The position numbers were made by a program, and so were the translations under genes. A stretch of 64,000 nt of DNA from Bifidobacterium saguinibicoloris (GTDB lineage Bacteria > Actinomycetota > Actinomycetes > Actinomycetales > Bifidobacteriaceae), in the NCBI RefSeq assembly GCF_019331725.1, contig NZ_JAHBBF010000001.1:124001-188000 (forward strand). Reading direction: 5' to 3'. Every line of letters begins with the position of its first letter. The stretch's first letter is position 1. The notes beneath the pieces are model-generated. The model did not search any database, had not been told where the DNA came from, and saw only the letters and a program-made list of their open reading frames with translations. This document shows positions 25,173-34,685 of this stretch, piece after piece.

Positions 25173-25790
25173 ATGACCCGGAAGGCGTTGATCGTAGTGG
25201 ATGTGCAACCGACGTTCTGCGAAGGCGGCGAACTCGGCGTGGAAGGAGGCAACGCGGTCGCCGAACGCATCGCGACGTACGTGAAGACGCATCGCGGCGA
25301 CTATGCGTACATCGCCACCACGCAGGACTGGCACATCGAGCCCGGCTCCCACTGGTCCGAGACGCCCGACTTCGTGGACACCTGGCCCGTGCACGGCAAG
25401 GCCGGCACACCGAACGCCGACCTGCATCCGGCAATCAAGACGCTGGACATCGCACACCACTTCAAGAAAGGCCAGTACGCGGCCGCCTACTCCGGATTCG
25501 AAGGCATCGAAGACGACACCGACACGATCCAGAGCCGAGAGGAGGTCAACGCGGCACTCGCCGCCGGTCGCACGCTTGCCAACGCGCTGAAGGCCGCGGA
25601 CGTGACCGAGGTCGACGTCGTCGGCATCGCCGAATCGCATTGCGTCAAGGAGACCGCGCTCGACGCGGTGAAGCTCGGTTATCCGACCACCGTGTTCGAA
25701 GACCTGACCGTGCCGGTCAGCGAGGAGCTGGGCGTCGCCGCACGCAAGGAGATGGCGGAGGCCGGCGTCATGCTCACCGAATCGCACTGA
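25173..25790 (+). CDS. pncA: Nicotinamidase (isochorismatase family)
   Basis: A 205-residue isochorismatase-fold amidase. The catalytic triad is Asp10 (IVVDVQPTF), Lys99 (HHFKKGQ) and Cys157 (GIAESHCVKE). Metal ligands Asp52, His54 and His60 lie in TTQDWHIEPGSHW. These are the hallmarks of PncA, which hydrolyses nicotinamide to nicotinate for NAD salvage. AAGGAGACACC precedes the ATG. It is monocistronic and divergent from the MFS gene. Confidence 0.92.
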   Translation: MTRKALIVVDVQPTFCEGGELGVEGGNAVAERIATYVKTHRGDYAYIATTQDWHIEPGSHWSETPDFVDTWPVHGKAGTPNADLHPAIKTLDIAHHFKKGQYAAAYSGFEGIEDDTDTIQSREEVNAALAAGRTLANALKAADVTEVDVVGIAESHCVKETALDAVKLGYPTTVFEDLTVPVSEELGVAARKEMAEAGVMLTESH

Positions 25791-25814
25791 ACCGTGCCGG
25801 CCGCTGATCGACGG

Positions 25815-25834
25815 CCTGATGCCCGAACATCAGG
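25815..25834 (+). terminator. Small hairpin after the nicotinamidase gene
   Basis: CCTGATG and CATCAGG form perfect 7-base arms around CCCGAA. No T-run follows, so termination is only probable. Confidence 0.4.
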
Positions 25835-25966
25835 GGCGATTCAGGCATGTCCCCGATTGCCCGTTCGGATTCCCGGTGCGATGCTGGGATTGGTTCGCGG
25901 CCGGAGGCGCGACGCGTCGGCCGTAGCCCGTGACCGGCGCATGAACCGCAAGGAGGACGTGACGGT

Positions 25967-26884
25967 ATGACATGGAACGACGGAACGCATGGTCCGAAAA
26001 GGACGGCCGTCCCGATCGCGATCCTCATGACGACCGGGGCATGTCTCATCGTGGTCGCGTTCGTCGTCGTGTTCCTATGGGCCCGTTCCGGCACGGCCGG
26101 ACGGACCGTATCGCAGCCGGCCGACCACTGCACGGTGACGACCGCGGACGGCGGGTATCCGTTGAGCCCCACGCAGACGCGCAACGCGTCGCTCATCGCC
26201 GCAATCTCCGTCCGACGAGGGCTCCCCGACCATGCTGCCACGGTGGCGATCGCGACGGCGATGCAGGAATCGAAGCTCGTCAACCTCGACCATGGCGACC
26301 TTGATTCGGTGGGATTGTTCCAGCAGCGGCCGAGCCAGGGGTGGGGCACAGTGGAGCAGCTGACGGACGAATCGTATGCGACGAACGCTTTCTACGACGA
26401 ACTGGTGAAGGTCGCCGACTGGCAGACGATTCCGGTGGAGGACGCCGCACAGGCGGTGCAGCGTTCCGGCTACCCCGACCTGTACGCGCAATGGGACGGC
26501 ATGGCCCGCGCATGGGCGGCCGCGTTCACCGGCGAGACCGCGGCCGGCGTCACCTGTTCGATCCATACGAAGATCTCCCCCGATCCGGACGGTCTCGTCA
26601 CGGCATTCCGGGACATGTTCCCCTCGGCGACGATCGCGGGCCAGTCCACGACGGACGACGGCTCGGCCGCCTCCCCCACGGCGCTGACCATTACATTGCC
26701 GGAGGGATCGTCCGGATCGGATCCGGGGCGCCAAGGATGGCAGGCCGCGACGTGGCTGGTCGCGCACGCGCACGAATACGGCGTGGACGCCGTGCATGCG
26801 AACGGCATGGATTGGGCCCGGACCTCAGGCAGGTGGACCGGGGCCGAAAGCATGGAGCGGACGGTCACCGTGACGCTGCGATAG
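25967..26884 (+). CDS. Membrane-anchored transglycosylase-like protein
   Basis: A 305-residue protein with one N-terminal membrane helix (AILMTTGACLIVVAFVVVFLW) and an extracellular domain. Residues around 75-165 have the actinobacterial lysozyme-like pattern: ATVAIATAMQESKLVNLDHG, DLDSVGLFQQRPSQGWGT, a tyrosine-rich helix with NAFYDELVKV, and AAQAVQRSGYPDLYAQW. The glutamate of QESKL is the likely catalytic residue. The remaining 130 residues are a Ser/Asp linker and a small C-terminal domain ending in TVTVTLR. A role in peptidoglycan cleavage is inferred. AAGGAGG precedes the ATG. It stands alone. Confidence 0.82.
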   Translation: MTWNDGTHGPKRTAVPIAILMTTGACLIVVAFVVVFLWARSGTAGRTVSQPADHCTVTTADGGYPLSPTQTRNASLIAAISVRRGLPDHAATVAIATAMQESKLVNLDHGDLDSVGLFQQRPSQGWGTVEQLTDESYATNAFYDELVKVADWQTIPVEDAAQAVQRSGYPDLYAQWDGMARAWAAAFTGETAAGVTCSIHTKISPDPDGLVTAFRDMFPSATIAGQSTTDDGSAASPTALTITLPEGSSGSDPGRQGWQAATWLVAHAHEYGVDAVHANGMDWARTSGRWTGAESMERTVTVTLR

Positions 26885-27044
26885 GTACTCCGCTCCCCGC
26901 AAAGTACACGCTTCCCCCCCCTCGGCGGAGTCGGACCGCGACACGCTGTGGGTACGATTATCCGCCGCTTTTCTCCCGCATCCCCGAAGTCGCGGTTATC
27001 GTGGGTCCGCAATACGGCAATCCTCATGGAATCGGAGGTTCGAC

Positions 27045-28691
27045 ATGACCGTGTCACGGGGTTCATGGAATCGTCGGGAGAAGGCGAAGCACAGGAAGGA
27101 CGCGAAGGATCGTCTCAAGCGGGAGCGGACCGCGAACGAGGCGGCGGCCCGCGATTTGGTGGCCGTATCCACGGCGGCGACGGACCCGTTCACCTTCTAC
27201 TCGTCGTATCGTCACGGAAGCCGCCGCTTCACGATCCACGTGGGACCGACGAACAGCGGCAAGACGCACGACGCACTGGAGGCGTTGAAGTCCGCAGGCT
27301 CCGGCGCGTATCTGGCTCCGCTGAGGCTGCTTGCGTTGGAGACCGGGGAACGCCTGCGCGCCGAAGGACTGCCGACAGACATCATCACGGGTGAGGAACG
27401 GTCTTTGGACGGGGACGGACGCTTCGTCTCGCAGACCATCGGGACCCTGCGCCTGGACCGCGAATACGCATGCGTGGTGATTGACGAGGCGCAGATGATC
27501 GCGGACCCCGCCCATGGCGGCGCGTGGACGAGGGCGATCCTCGGCGTGAACTGCCCGGACATCCATGTCTGCTGCGCACCCGAGGCACTGGCCATCGTCG
27601 AATCGCTGATCGCCATGTGCGGAGACCGGGCGGACGTGGTACGTCACGATCGTTCCACTCCGCTCCTGGTGGAGACGAAGCCATGGGACGGTACCCCTCG
27701 GGAAGGCGACGCGATCATCGAATTCTCCCGTCACGACGTGTTGAGGACCGCCTCCGCAATCGAGGAGGACGGCATCCCGACCGCGATCGTGTACGGGGCG
27801 CTGCCGTGGGCGGCGCGACGCGCCGAGGCCCGACGCTTCGCTTCCGGCGAGGCGAAAGTGCTGGTCGCGACCGATGCGATCGGCATGGGCATGAACCTGC
27901 CGATACGCCGCATCGTGTTCGGCGCGAACCGTAAATTCGACGGCATGCGGAAACGGATGCTCGACGCGGTGGAGGTCAGACAGATCGCCGGACGTGCGGG
28001 ACGTCTCGGCATGTTCGACAAGGGACTGGTCACTTCGGACGCACGGTCGAACGCATGGCTGGAGGATTGCCTGACCGGCACGGTGGCGCCGATCAGCAAG
28101 GCGAGGGTTCCGTTCCCTCTCGGACTCGGACTGGACGACTCCGTGCCGCTGACCACGATCCTCAAGGTGTGGGCGAACGCCCCCATCCGATTCGACACGC
28201 TTGAACGAGAACGCCTGAACCGGCAACGCGCCATCGCGACACGGTTGGAGACAATCGCCGGCACGCGCAGGGACTTCCCCTACGACCGGCACACCATCCT
28301 GACCATGTCGTTCCTCCCCGCGGATGAGGTCCGTGACATGGATGAGCTCGTCTCCCTGTTCAGGGGACTGGTCCAGTCGCGCCATCCGATGCTGCCGGGC
28401 GGCGCCGAATGGCGGGAACGGTTCGCCGCCGAGCCCGACCGTCTTGGGACGCTCGAACGGGACATCCGGATTCTGACGCTGCGCTACGCATTCGCCGACG
28501 CGCTCGGACTCATGGACGAGGCGATGGACGGAATATTCGCCGTGACCCGTGAACGTTGGGACCGGGCCGTGATCGACAAGGTGGCCGGACCGAAGGCGTC
28601 CCTGCTGGGTTCGCGCATGTACGGCCGCGCCGAATGGGACGATTGGGACGACGATGAGGACCCTTATACGGACGGCGCATGGCGGTTCTGA
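27045..28691 (+). CDS. SUV3-like superfamily 2 RNA helicase
   Basis: A 548-residue helicase. After a very basic N-terminus (1-30) come Walker A GPTNSGKT (67-74), motif Ia APLRLLALE, motif II DEAQ (147-150) in CVVIDEAQMIADPAHGGAWTRA, motif V ATDAIGMGMNLPIRRIVF and motif VI QIAGRAGR (313-320). These match the mitochondrial SUV3 family, which unwinds RNA and works with exoribonucleases. The C-terminal half matches that family's helical region loosely, and the end is acidic (DDWDDDEDPYTD). It is monocistronic with a good GGAGG site, so the partner nuclease is not shown by context. Confidence 0.88.
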   Translation: MTVSRGSWNRREKAKHRKDAKDRLKRERTANEAAARDLVAVSTAATDPFTFYSSYRHGSRRFTIHVGPTNSGKTHDALEALKSAGSGAYLAPLRLLALETGERLRAEGLPTDIITGEERSLDGDGRFVSQTIGTLRLDREYACVVIDEAQMIADPAHGGAWTRAILGVNCPDIHVCCAPEALAIVESLIAMCGDRADVVRHDRSTPLLVETKPWDGTPREGDAIIEFSRHDVLRTASAIEEDGIPTAIVYGALPWAARRAEARRFASGEAKVLVATDAIGMGMNLPIRRIVFGANRKFDGMRKRMLDAVEVRQIAGRAGRLGMFDKGLVTSDARSNAWLEDCLTGTVAPISKARVPFPLGLGLDDSVPLTTILKVWANAPIRFDTLERERLNRQRAIATRLETIAGTRRDFPYDRHTILTMSFLPADEVRDMDELVSLFRGLVQSRHPMLPGGAEWRERFAAEPDRLGTLERDIRILTLRYAFADALGLMDEAMDGIFAVTRERWDRAVIDKVAGPKASLLGSRMYGRAEWDDWDDDEDPYTDGAWRF

Positions 28692-28710
28692 AAGGGCGGT
28701 CCGAAAACGC

Positions 28711-28744
28711 GCCCTGCTCCCCCACGTCCGTGGAGGAGCAGGGC
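28711..28744 (+). terminator. Hairpin after the helicase gene
   Basis: GCCCTGCTCC and GGAGCAGGGC form perfect 10-base arms. Part of the 14-base loop (CCACG/CGTGG) pairs too. No T-run follows. Confidence 0.7.
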
Positions 28745-28832
28745 CGTCTCCGCACGCATCCACGGTCCTGATCGCGCGAAACACGCCATATGGTTTTCCG
28801 ACGGTTTTCCCAGTGTCGGCTTTCGCCGGTTG

Positions 28833-28838
28833 TATAAT
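28833..28838 (+). promoter_or_regulatory. -10 box of the sugar-binding protein gene
   Basis: A perfect TATAAT lies about 100 bp before the start codon. A convincing -35 box is missing. GGTTTTCC is repeated twice about 30 bp upstream and might bind a regulator. Confidence 0.4.
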
Positions 28839-28937
28839 TGACGACTATCGGGACACGGGACGACGCAGTCCATCGCGGTTCCGAAACGGATCTCCCTTCA
28901 AGGAGGTCTGGTTCACGAAGAAGTGAAGGAGTTACCA

Positions 28938-30281
28938 ATGAAGACGAAGACGACCGTCAAAGCGACCGCCTTGCTGGCGGCCTCGGCGTTGGTCCTGCTG
29001 TCCGGATGCGGCGCGTCCCAGCAGCAGCCGGCCGACACGGAAGGCGAAGCGAGCGGCACCGTGACCGTGTGGGCGTGGGAGCCCGCGCTCAAGCCGCTGG
29101 TCAAGAAGTTCGAGAAGAAGTACCCGAACATCAAGATCAAGCTCACGAACGTGGGCACCGCTCCCAAGACGACCTCGGCGTTCACCAACGCGTTCGCCGC
29201 CGGCTCAGGCATGCCCGACGTCGTCCAGTTCGAGTACTCGACGCTGCCCCAGATCGTGTACGGTTCGGAGGGTGCGCTGGAGGACCTCTCCACCTACCCG
29301 ATCTCCGGCTGGAAGGACTTCTACACGTCCGGCCCGTGGAGTTCCGTGAACGTGAACGGCGGCATCTACGGCGTGCCGATGGATTCCGGACCGATGGCGC
29401 TGTTCTACAACAAGGCCACCTTCGACAAGGCCGGCATCAGCGAGCCGCCGAAGACGTGGGACGAGTTCTATGAGGACGCGAAGAAGATCCATGCGCTCGG
29501 CGACGACTACTACATCAGCTCGTACGCGGGCGACACGAACGACTCCAACAGCATCGTCGCGTTCTGGGCGCAGGCCGGGGCCAAGCCGTTCTCCATGGAC
29601 GGCGAGAACCTCACAATCTCGCTGAAGAACGACGCGACCATCAAGAAGGTCAACGACTACTGGCAGCGCATGATCGACGAGGGATTGATCGCGAAGAACA
29701 TCCCGAGCTGGTCGGACGAATGGTTCCGCAGCTTCGCCGACGGCACGAACGCGGCGATCGTCACCGGCGGATGGATGCCCGCGAACCTGGCCGGCAGCTC
29801 CGCCGCCGCATCCGGTGATTGGCGCGTCGCCCCGACTCCGGTCTGGAGCGATTCCGACACGATCAACAGTTCGAACGGCGGTTCCACGCTCGCGTTGGTC
29901 TCCTCGTCGAAGAACAAGAAGGCCGCATGGAAGTGGCTCGAGTACGTCACGCACGACAAGGAGGGCATCGCCGCGTACACGGACGCCGGCGGCTTCCCGC
30001 CCAGCAAGGACCGGCTCCAGGACGAGGAGTTCCTCAAGGGCTCCGAGGAGCTGTCCGCGTACTTCGGCGGGCAGGAATACAACAAGGTTCTCGCCCAGTC
30101 CGCGCTCGACGTGAAGGAGGCGTTCGTCTTCCCGCCGTTCTGGGGCTACGCGATGACCGCGTTCGGCGACTCCTTCGGCTCGGTCTTCCAAGGCTCCGGC
30201 AAGCTCGACGACGCTGTGGGCACCTGGCAACAGAAGCTCGTCGACTATGCGGGCCAGCAGGGTTTCACCGTCAAGGAATAG
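28938..30281 (+). CDS. Extracellular solute-binding lipoprotein of a sugar ABC importer (orphan)
   Basis: A 447-residue family 1 solute-binding protein. The signal peptide ends in VLLSGC, so Cys24 is lipidated. The mature protein has VTVWAWEPALKPLVKKFEKK, GSGMPDVVQFEYSTL, YGVPMDSGPMALFYNK and KTWDEFYEDAKKI, the usual order for sugar-binding proteins. AAGGAG precedes ATG 28938. No permease or ATPase gene is near, so it must use membrane subunits encoded elsewhere. A 24-bp-arm terminator follows directly. The 245-bp upstream gap allows for regulation. Substrate unknown. Confidence 0.92.
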   Translation: MKTKTTVKATALLAASALVLLSGCGASQQQPADTEGEASGTVTVWAWEPALKPLVKKFEKKYPNIKIKLTNVGTAPKTTSAFTNAFAAGSGMPDVVQFEYSTLPQIVYGSEGALEDLSTYPISGWKDFYTSGPWSSVNVNGGIYGVPMDSGPMALFYNKATFDKAGISEPPKTWDEFYEDAKKIHALGDDYYISSYAGDTNDSNSIVAFWAQAGAKPFSMDGENLTISLKNDATIKKVNDYWQRMIDEGLIAKNIPSWSDEWFRSFADGTNAAIVTGGWMPANLAGSSAAASGDWRVAPTPVWSDSDTINSSNGGSTLALVSSSKNKKAAWKWLEYVTHDKEGIAAYTDAGGFPPSKDRLQDEEFLKGSEELSAYFGGQEYNKVLAQSALDVKEAFVFPPFWGYAMTAFGDSFGSVFQGSGKLDDAVGTWQQKLVDYAGQQGFTVKE

Positions 30282-30304
30282 TCGGCTGACAGGTTGATTC
30301 CGCT

Positions 30305-30357
30305 GATACGCGGGGAGGGCCGCCACGTGGAATACGTGGCGGCCCTCCCCGCGTATC
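30305..30357. terminator. Bidirectional terminator with 24-bp perfect arms
   Basis: Arms 30305-30328 and 30334-30357 are exactly complementary around GGAAT. It separates the convergent solute-binding protein and trpE genes and should serve both. Confidence 0.88.
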
Positions 30358-30399
30358 AACGCGTTATCGTCGCATTATCGTCGATGACACGCACGCCGA

Positions 30400-31992
30400 T
30401 CACAGCGTCTTGAGCTGTGCGGCGATCTGCACGGCCTCGACGCTGGCCTCGGCCTTGTTGCGTGTCTCCTGCCATTCGGTCGCGGGCACGGAGTCGAGCA
30501 CGATGCCCGCTCCGGCCTGCACGCTCGCCTCATGGTCGCGCAGAAACGCGGTGCGGATGGCGATGGCCATATCGAGGTTGCCGGAGAAGTCGAAGTAGCC
30601 GACGGTGCCGCCGTAGATGCCGCGGTCAGCGACCTCCAGCTCGTCGATGATCTCGACCGCACGCGGCTTGGGCGCGCCGGAGAGCGTGCCCGCGGGGAAT
30701 GCGGACTTGAACACGTCGAACGCGGTCAGCGACGGGTCGACGCGGCCGGTGACCGTCGAGCAGATGTGCATGATGTGGCTGAACCGCTTGATGTCCATCA
30801 GGGAGACGACTTCGACGGACTGCGGAACGCACACCTTGCTCAGATCGTTGCGTGCCAGGTCGACGAGCATGATGTGCTCGCTGCGCTCCTTCGGATCGGC
30901 GAGTAGCTCCTTGGCGAGCTTCGCATCCTCCTCGGGGGTGGCGCCACGCGGACGGGAGCCGGCGATCGGGAAGGTCATCGCGTGGCCGTTGTCGACCTTG
31001 ATGAGCGTCTCGGGGCTGGAGCCGATGACGTTGAAATCGCGGCCCTCGGCGTCGGTGAGCGCCATGAAATACATGTACGGGCTCGGGTTCAGGGTGCGCA
31101 GCACACGGTACACGTCGAACGGGTCGGCCGGCGAATCGATGTCGAGACGCTGGGAGATGACGACCTGGAACACGTCACCGTCCACGATGTGCTTCTTGGC
31201 GGCCTCGACGGCCTGCTCGTACCGGCTCTTCTCCGTACGGAAGCGCAGCTGCGGCTGTGCCTTCGACGGGTCGAGCGCGTTGACGCGCGCCTCGCCGGGC
31301 GTGGGTGTGGCCGCGTTGCGCTGCATCCGCTCGAGCCGCGCCACGGCCTGATCGTAGGCGATGTCGGCGCGCGTGGGCTTGTCATCCACGTTGACCGCGT
31401 TGGCGATGAGCCACACGGATCCGGAGACGTGGTCGACGACGGCGATGTCGGTGGCGAGGGCGAGCACCATCTGCGGCTGGCCGGTCTCGTCCGGGGCCTC
31501 GGCGCGCAGGGTCGGCTCCCAGTGGCGGATCGCATCCCAGCCGACGGTGCCGACGAGACCGGAGGTGAGGTTCGGCAGTCCCTCGACGTGCGGCGCCTTC
31601 AGCGTCTTTAGCGCGGCGTGCGCGACCTCGACGACGTCGCCCTCGGTGGGAACTCCCGTGGGCACGGTGCCGAGCCAGCTCGCGTTGCCGTCCTTGTCGG
31701 CGCGCAGCTGGGCCATGGAATTCACGCCGATGAAGCTGTATCGGCTCCACGTGCCGCCGTATTCGGCGGATTCGAGGATGAACGTGCCGCTTCGGCCGTT
31801 GGCGAGGCGCTCGTAGAAGCCGACCGGGGTGAGCGAGTCGGCGAGGAGCCTCCGCACGATCGGGATGACGCGATAGCCTTCGTCGGCGAGCCTATGGAAC
31901 TCCTGGCGGGAGGGCCAGGTGTCGCCCCAGTTCAGGTCCCTGACGCTGTTGGCATGTGCGGCGCCGTCCGCGGCGTTCGTGCGCTCGCTCAT
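30400..31992 (-). CDS. trpE: Anthranilate synthase component I
   Basis: A 530-residue TrpE, which converts chorismate with glutamine-derived ammonia to anthranilate, the first step of tryptophan synthesis. The N-terminal feedback site has [19 protein letters not shown]. The catalytic half shows [61 protein letters not shown] and [12 protein letters not shown]. The ATG at 31992 overlaps the hisI stop by four bases, implying translational coupling. The glutamine amidotransferase partner TrpG is not in the window. Confidence 0.96.
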   Translation of the reverse strand: MSERTNAADGAAHANSVRDLNWGDTWPSRQEFHRLADEGYRVIPIVRRLLADSLTPVGFYERLANGRSGTFILESAEYGGTWSRYSFIGVNSMAQLRADKDGNASWLGTVPTGVPTEGDVVEVAHAALKTLKAPHVEGLPNLTSGLVGTVGWDAIRHWEPTLRAEAPDETGQPQMVLALATDIAVVDHVSGSVWLIANAVNVDDKPTRADIAYDQAVARLERMQRNAATPTPGEARVNALDPSKAQPQLRFRTEKSRYEQAVEAAKKHIVDGDVFQVVISQRLDIDSPADPFDVYRVLRTLNPSPYMYFMALTDAEGRDFNVIGSSPETLIKVDNGHAMTFPIAGSRPRGATPEEDAKLAKELLADPKERSEHIMLVDLARNDLSKVCVPQSVEVVSLMDIKRFSHIMHICSTVTGRVDPSLTAFDVFKSAFPAGTLSGAPKPRAVEIIDELEVADRGIYGGTVGYFDFSGNLDMAIAIRTAFLRDHEASVQAGAGIVLDSVPATEWQETRNKAEASVEAVQIAAQLKTL

Positions 31993-32396
31993 CGTTCCTC
32001 CTCCTGTTCCTTCGTGCGATGCCCGACGACGACCGGCAGCGGACCGCCTTCGAGGAAGCAGCTGCGCTTGCCGGTGTGGCATGCGGCACCGACCTGGTCA
32101 ACCTCGACGAGCAGCGCGTCGCCGTCGCAGTCGAGCGCGACGGATTTGACGTACTGCACGTGGCCTGAGGTGTCGCCCTTGCGCCAGTACTCCTGACGGG
32201 ATCGGGACCAGAAGGTCACGCGTCCGGTGGTGAGGGTGCGGCGCAGCGCCTCGTCGTTCATGTAGCCGACCATAAGCACCTCGTGCGTGTCGTACTGCTG
32301 GATGACTGCGGCGACGAGGCCTTTGGCGTCATGCTTGAGACGCCGCGCGATGCGCGGGTCGAGTTCGGTGGTGTTGTCGTATGCGATGTCTGTCAT
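31989..32396 (-). CDS. hisI: Phosphoribosyl-AMP cyclohydrolase
   Basis: A 135-residue HisI, which opens the adenine ring of PR-AMP in the third step of histidine synthesis. The motifs [18 protein letters not shown] and [13 protein letters not shown], followed by GAACHTG and SCF, include the cysteine and aspartate metal ligands (Zn and Mg). It lacks the HisE pyrophosphohydrolase domain found in some fused forms. It lies between hisF and trpE on the same strand, with a 4-base overlap to trpE. Confidence 0.96.
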   Translation of the reverse strand: MTDIAYDNTTELDPRIARRLKHDAKGLVAAVIQQYDTHEVLMVGYMNDEALRRTLTTGRVTFWSRSRQEYWRKGDTSGHVQYVKSVALDCDGDALLVEVDQVGAACHTGKRSCFLEGGPLPVVVGHRTKEQEEER

Positions 32397-32492
32397 GTTC
32401 TCTCTGCGCTTTTCTGCATGCTGCAGTCGGAACGGTTTTGCCGCGGGTCGCCCGTGTCACCTTCCGATTGCTGGTGTCTGTTGTGTCCGATG

Positions 32493-33263
32493 TCAGCGCA
32501 CGGTGTAGCCGTGACGTTTGAGTTCGGCCTTGACGTCGGCGATGGTCATGAGCCCGTAGTGGAAGACGGACGCGGCGAGCACCGCGTTGGCGCCGGCCTC
32601 GATGGCGGGTGGGAAGTCCTCGACCTTGCCGGCGCCGCCGGAGGCGATGATCGGGATCCTGACCTCCTTGCGCACGGCACGGATCATCTCCAAGTCGAAG
32701 CCCTGTTTGGTGCCGTCGGCGTCCATCGAGTTGAGGAGGATCTCGCCGGCGCCGAGCTGTTCGGCGCGCTTGACCCACCAGATCGCGTCGATGCCGGTGG
32801 ACTTGCGTCCGCCCATCGTGGTGACTTCGAAACCGGACTGCGTGTGCTGCTCGCCCTTCTCGCGACGGGCGTCAACGGAGAGGACCAGCACCTGGTTGCC
32901 GAAGCGTTCGGCGACGCGGCTGATGAGCGTGGGGTCGTTGATGGCGGCGGTGTTGACGCCGACCTTGTCGGCGCCGCAACGCAGCAGCGAGTCGACGTCC
33001 TCGGGGGTGCGCACGCCGCCGCCGACGGTCATCGGAATGAAGACCTGTTCGGCTGTACGGCTGACCACGTCGATCATCGTGCCGCGGTGTGAACTGGAGG
33101 CGGTCACGTCAAGGAAGGTGAGCTCGTCGGCGCCCTGACGGTAGTATTCGGCGGCAAGCTCGACGGGATCGCCGGCGTCCTTCAGGTTCTCGAAATGGAC
33201 GCCCTTGACCACTCGTCCGGCATCGACGTCCAGGCACGGGATGACTCGAACCGCCAGCGACAT
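32493..33263 (-). CDS. hisF: Imidazole glycerol phosphate synthase cyclase subunit
   Basis: A 256-residue TIM barrel. The duplicated half-barrel pattern is visible: [17 protein letters not shown] and FLDVTASS in the first half, VLSVDARRE and [16 protein letters not shown] in the second, with phosphate loops GGGVRT and ASGGAGK. Catalytic Asp residues are those of CLDVD and MDADG. It pairs with HisH, which is not in this window. The start MSLAVRV at 33263 gives the standard length. It heads the hisF-hisI-trpE cluster, with 96 bp to hisI. Confidence 0.97.
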   Translation of the reverse strand: MSLAVRVIPCLDVDAGRVVKGVHFENLKDAGDPVELAAEYYRQGADELTFLDVTASSSHRGTMIDVVSRTAEQVFIPMTVGGGVRTPEDVDSLLRCGADKVGVNTAAINDPTLISRVAERFGNQVLVLSVDARREKGEQHTQSGFEVTTMGGRKSTGIDAIWWVKRAEQLGAGEILLNSMDADGTKQGFDLEMIRAVRKEVRIPIIASGGAGKVEDFPPAIEAGANAVLAASVFHYGLMTIADVKAELKRHGYTVR

Positions 33264-33365
33264 AACTTGCACTCCCCTGTTCTAGGCTTTCGTTGTTCCG
33301 CGTTCCAGAGTACCGGCGGCATGTCGCACGGACGTCCGCCGTCTCATTTCTCCGGGAGGCGGCCG

Positions 33366-34553
33366 TCACGCCTTGCCGAACGCCTCCCGGGTCTTGGCGG
33401 CGAGCTGTCCGCAGGCGCCGTCGATGTCTTGGCCGCGGGTGTCACGCAACGTGGCGGTGATGCCGGCGGCGTGCAGGATCTCCAGGAACCGGGCCTCGTC
33501 CTCCGGCTTGGAGGCGGTCCAGCGGGAGCCTTCGATCGGGTTGAGCGGAATCGGGTTGACGTGCGCCCAGTTGTCGCCGTAGTGGTTGATGCGTTTGGCG
33601 AGCAGGCGTGCGTGCTCGGCCTGGTCGTTGATGCCGCGCATCAGCGCGTATTCGATGCTGACGCGGCGCTTGGAGGCGAGGAAGTAGTCGTGAGCGGCAT
33701 CGAGCACCTGCGTGGTGTCGAAACGCTTGTTCATCGGCACGAGCTCGTCGCGCAGCTCGTCGCTCGGCGCGTGCAGGGAGACGGCGAGACGGACGGGGAT
33801 GCCTTCGGCGGCGAGTTTCCTGATGCCGGGGACGACGCCGACGGTGGACACGGTGATGTTGCGCGCGGAGATGCCGAAGCCCTCCGGCGGCATCGCGGAG
33901 ATCTGGCGTACGGCGGACAGCACGGATCGGTAGTTGCCCATCGGCTCACCCATGCCCATGAACACGATGTTGCTGAGCCTGCCGGGGCCGCCTGCGACCT
34001 CGCCGTCGCGCATCATACGGGCGGCGACACGCACCTGTTCGAGAATCTCGCCGGCGGACATGTTGCGCGTGAGTCCCAGCTTGCCGGTGGCGCAGAACGG
34101 GCATCCCATGCCGCAACCGACCTGGCTGGAGATGCACAGGGTGGTGCGGGTCGGGTAGCGCATGAGCACGGATTCGATGTGGGAGCCGTCGAACAGCCGC
34201 CACAGGGTCTTAATGGTGGTGCCTTCGTCGGCGACCTGACGGGTGACCTCGTGGATGAGCTCGGGGAAGAACGCGGCGGCGGCCTCGTCGCGCTTGGCGG
34301 CGGGGAAGTCGGTGAATTCGGCGGCGTTGACGTCGAAGTGGCCGTAGTAGTGGTTGGCGAGCTGCTTGACGCGGAACTTCGGCATGCCGAGCTCCTTCGC
34401 CTTCGCGACGCGCTCCTCGTCCGTCATGTCGGCGAAGTGCAGCGGTGGCTTGCCGCGACGGGCGTGGTCCTTGGAGAGCACGTCACGGAACGCGCCTGTG
34501 GTGCCTCCGGGGGTGATGCCGGTTTCCGGGATGTCCTGATGCTGGTCGACCAT
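33366..34553 (-). CDS. rlmN: Dual-specificity 23S rRNA / tRNA adenine-C2 methyltransferase
   Basis: A 395-residue radical SAM enzyme that methylates A2503 of 23S rRNA and A37 of some tRNAs. The 4Fe-4S ligands are Cys147, Cys151 and Cys154 (CGMGCPFC). The second active-site cysteine is Cys381 near the C-terminus (IDGACGQL). Other segments are NIVFMGMGEPMGNY, ISARNITVSTVGVVPGI, RLAVSLHAP and HVNPIPLNPIEGSRW. It follows cdsA in the order rpsB-tsf-pyrH-frr-cdsA-rlmN, a common actinobacterial arrangement. Confidence 0.97.
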   Translation of the reverse strand: MVDQHQDIPETGITPGGTTGAFRDVLSKDHARRGKPPLHFADMTDEERVAKAKELGMPKFRVKQLANHYYGHFDVNAAEFTDFPAAKRDEAAAAFFPELIHEVTRQVADEGTTIKTLWRLFDGSHIESVLMRYPTRTTLCISSQVGCGMGCPFCATGKLGLTRNMSAGEILEQVRVAARMMRDGEVAGGPGRLSNIVFMGMGEPMGNYRSVLSAVRQISAMPPEGFGISARNITVSTVGVVPGIRKLAAEGIPVRLAVSLHAPSDELRDELVPMNKRFDTTQVLDAAHDYFLASKRRVSIEYALMRGINDQAEHARLLAKRINHYGDNWAHVNPIPLNPIEGSRWTASKPEDEARFLEILHAAGITATLRDTRGQDIDGACGQLAAKTREAFGKA

Positions 34554-34685
34554 CTGCGGCTTTCCTTCGATGTCATGTCGTTGTCTGGTGCGGTATGGGA
34601 CCGCACGGCCCTTCCATCGCGAAGGCCGGGCGATGCATGGTGCAATCGGCCCGGCCCGTGCGATGCGGTGTTCATGGGATCGTCG

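Noticed and set aside
23748-25787. MFS protein extended by 251 residues at its N-terminus
   Set aside because: The extension is antisense to the nicotinamidase gene. A plausible start exists at 25034.
25791-25966. Possible c-di-AMP riboswitch before the transglycosylase-like gene
   Set aside because: Such switches occur before cell-wall hydrolase genes in actinobacteria, but I could not find the conserved core here.
26914-26921. Run of eight C residues, possible phase-variation tract
   Set aside because: It lies between genes, not in a coding sequence or an obvious promoter spacer, and is short enough to be chance in GC-rich DNA.
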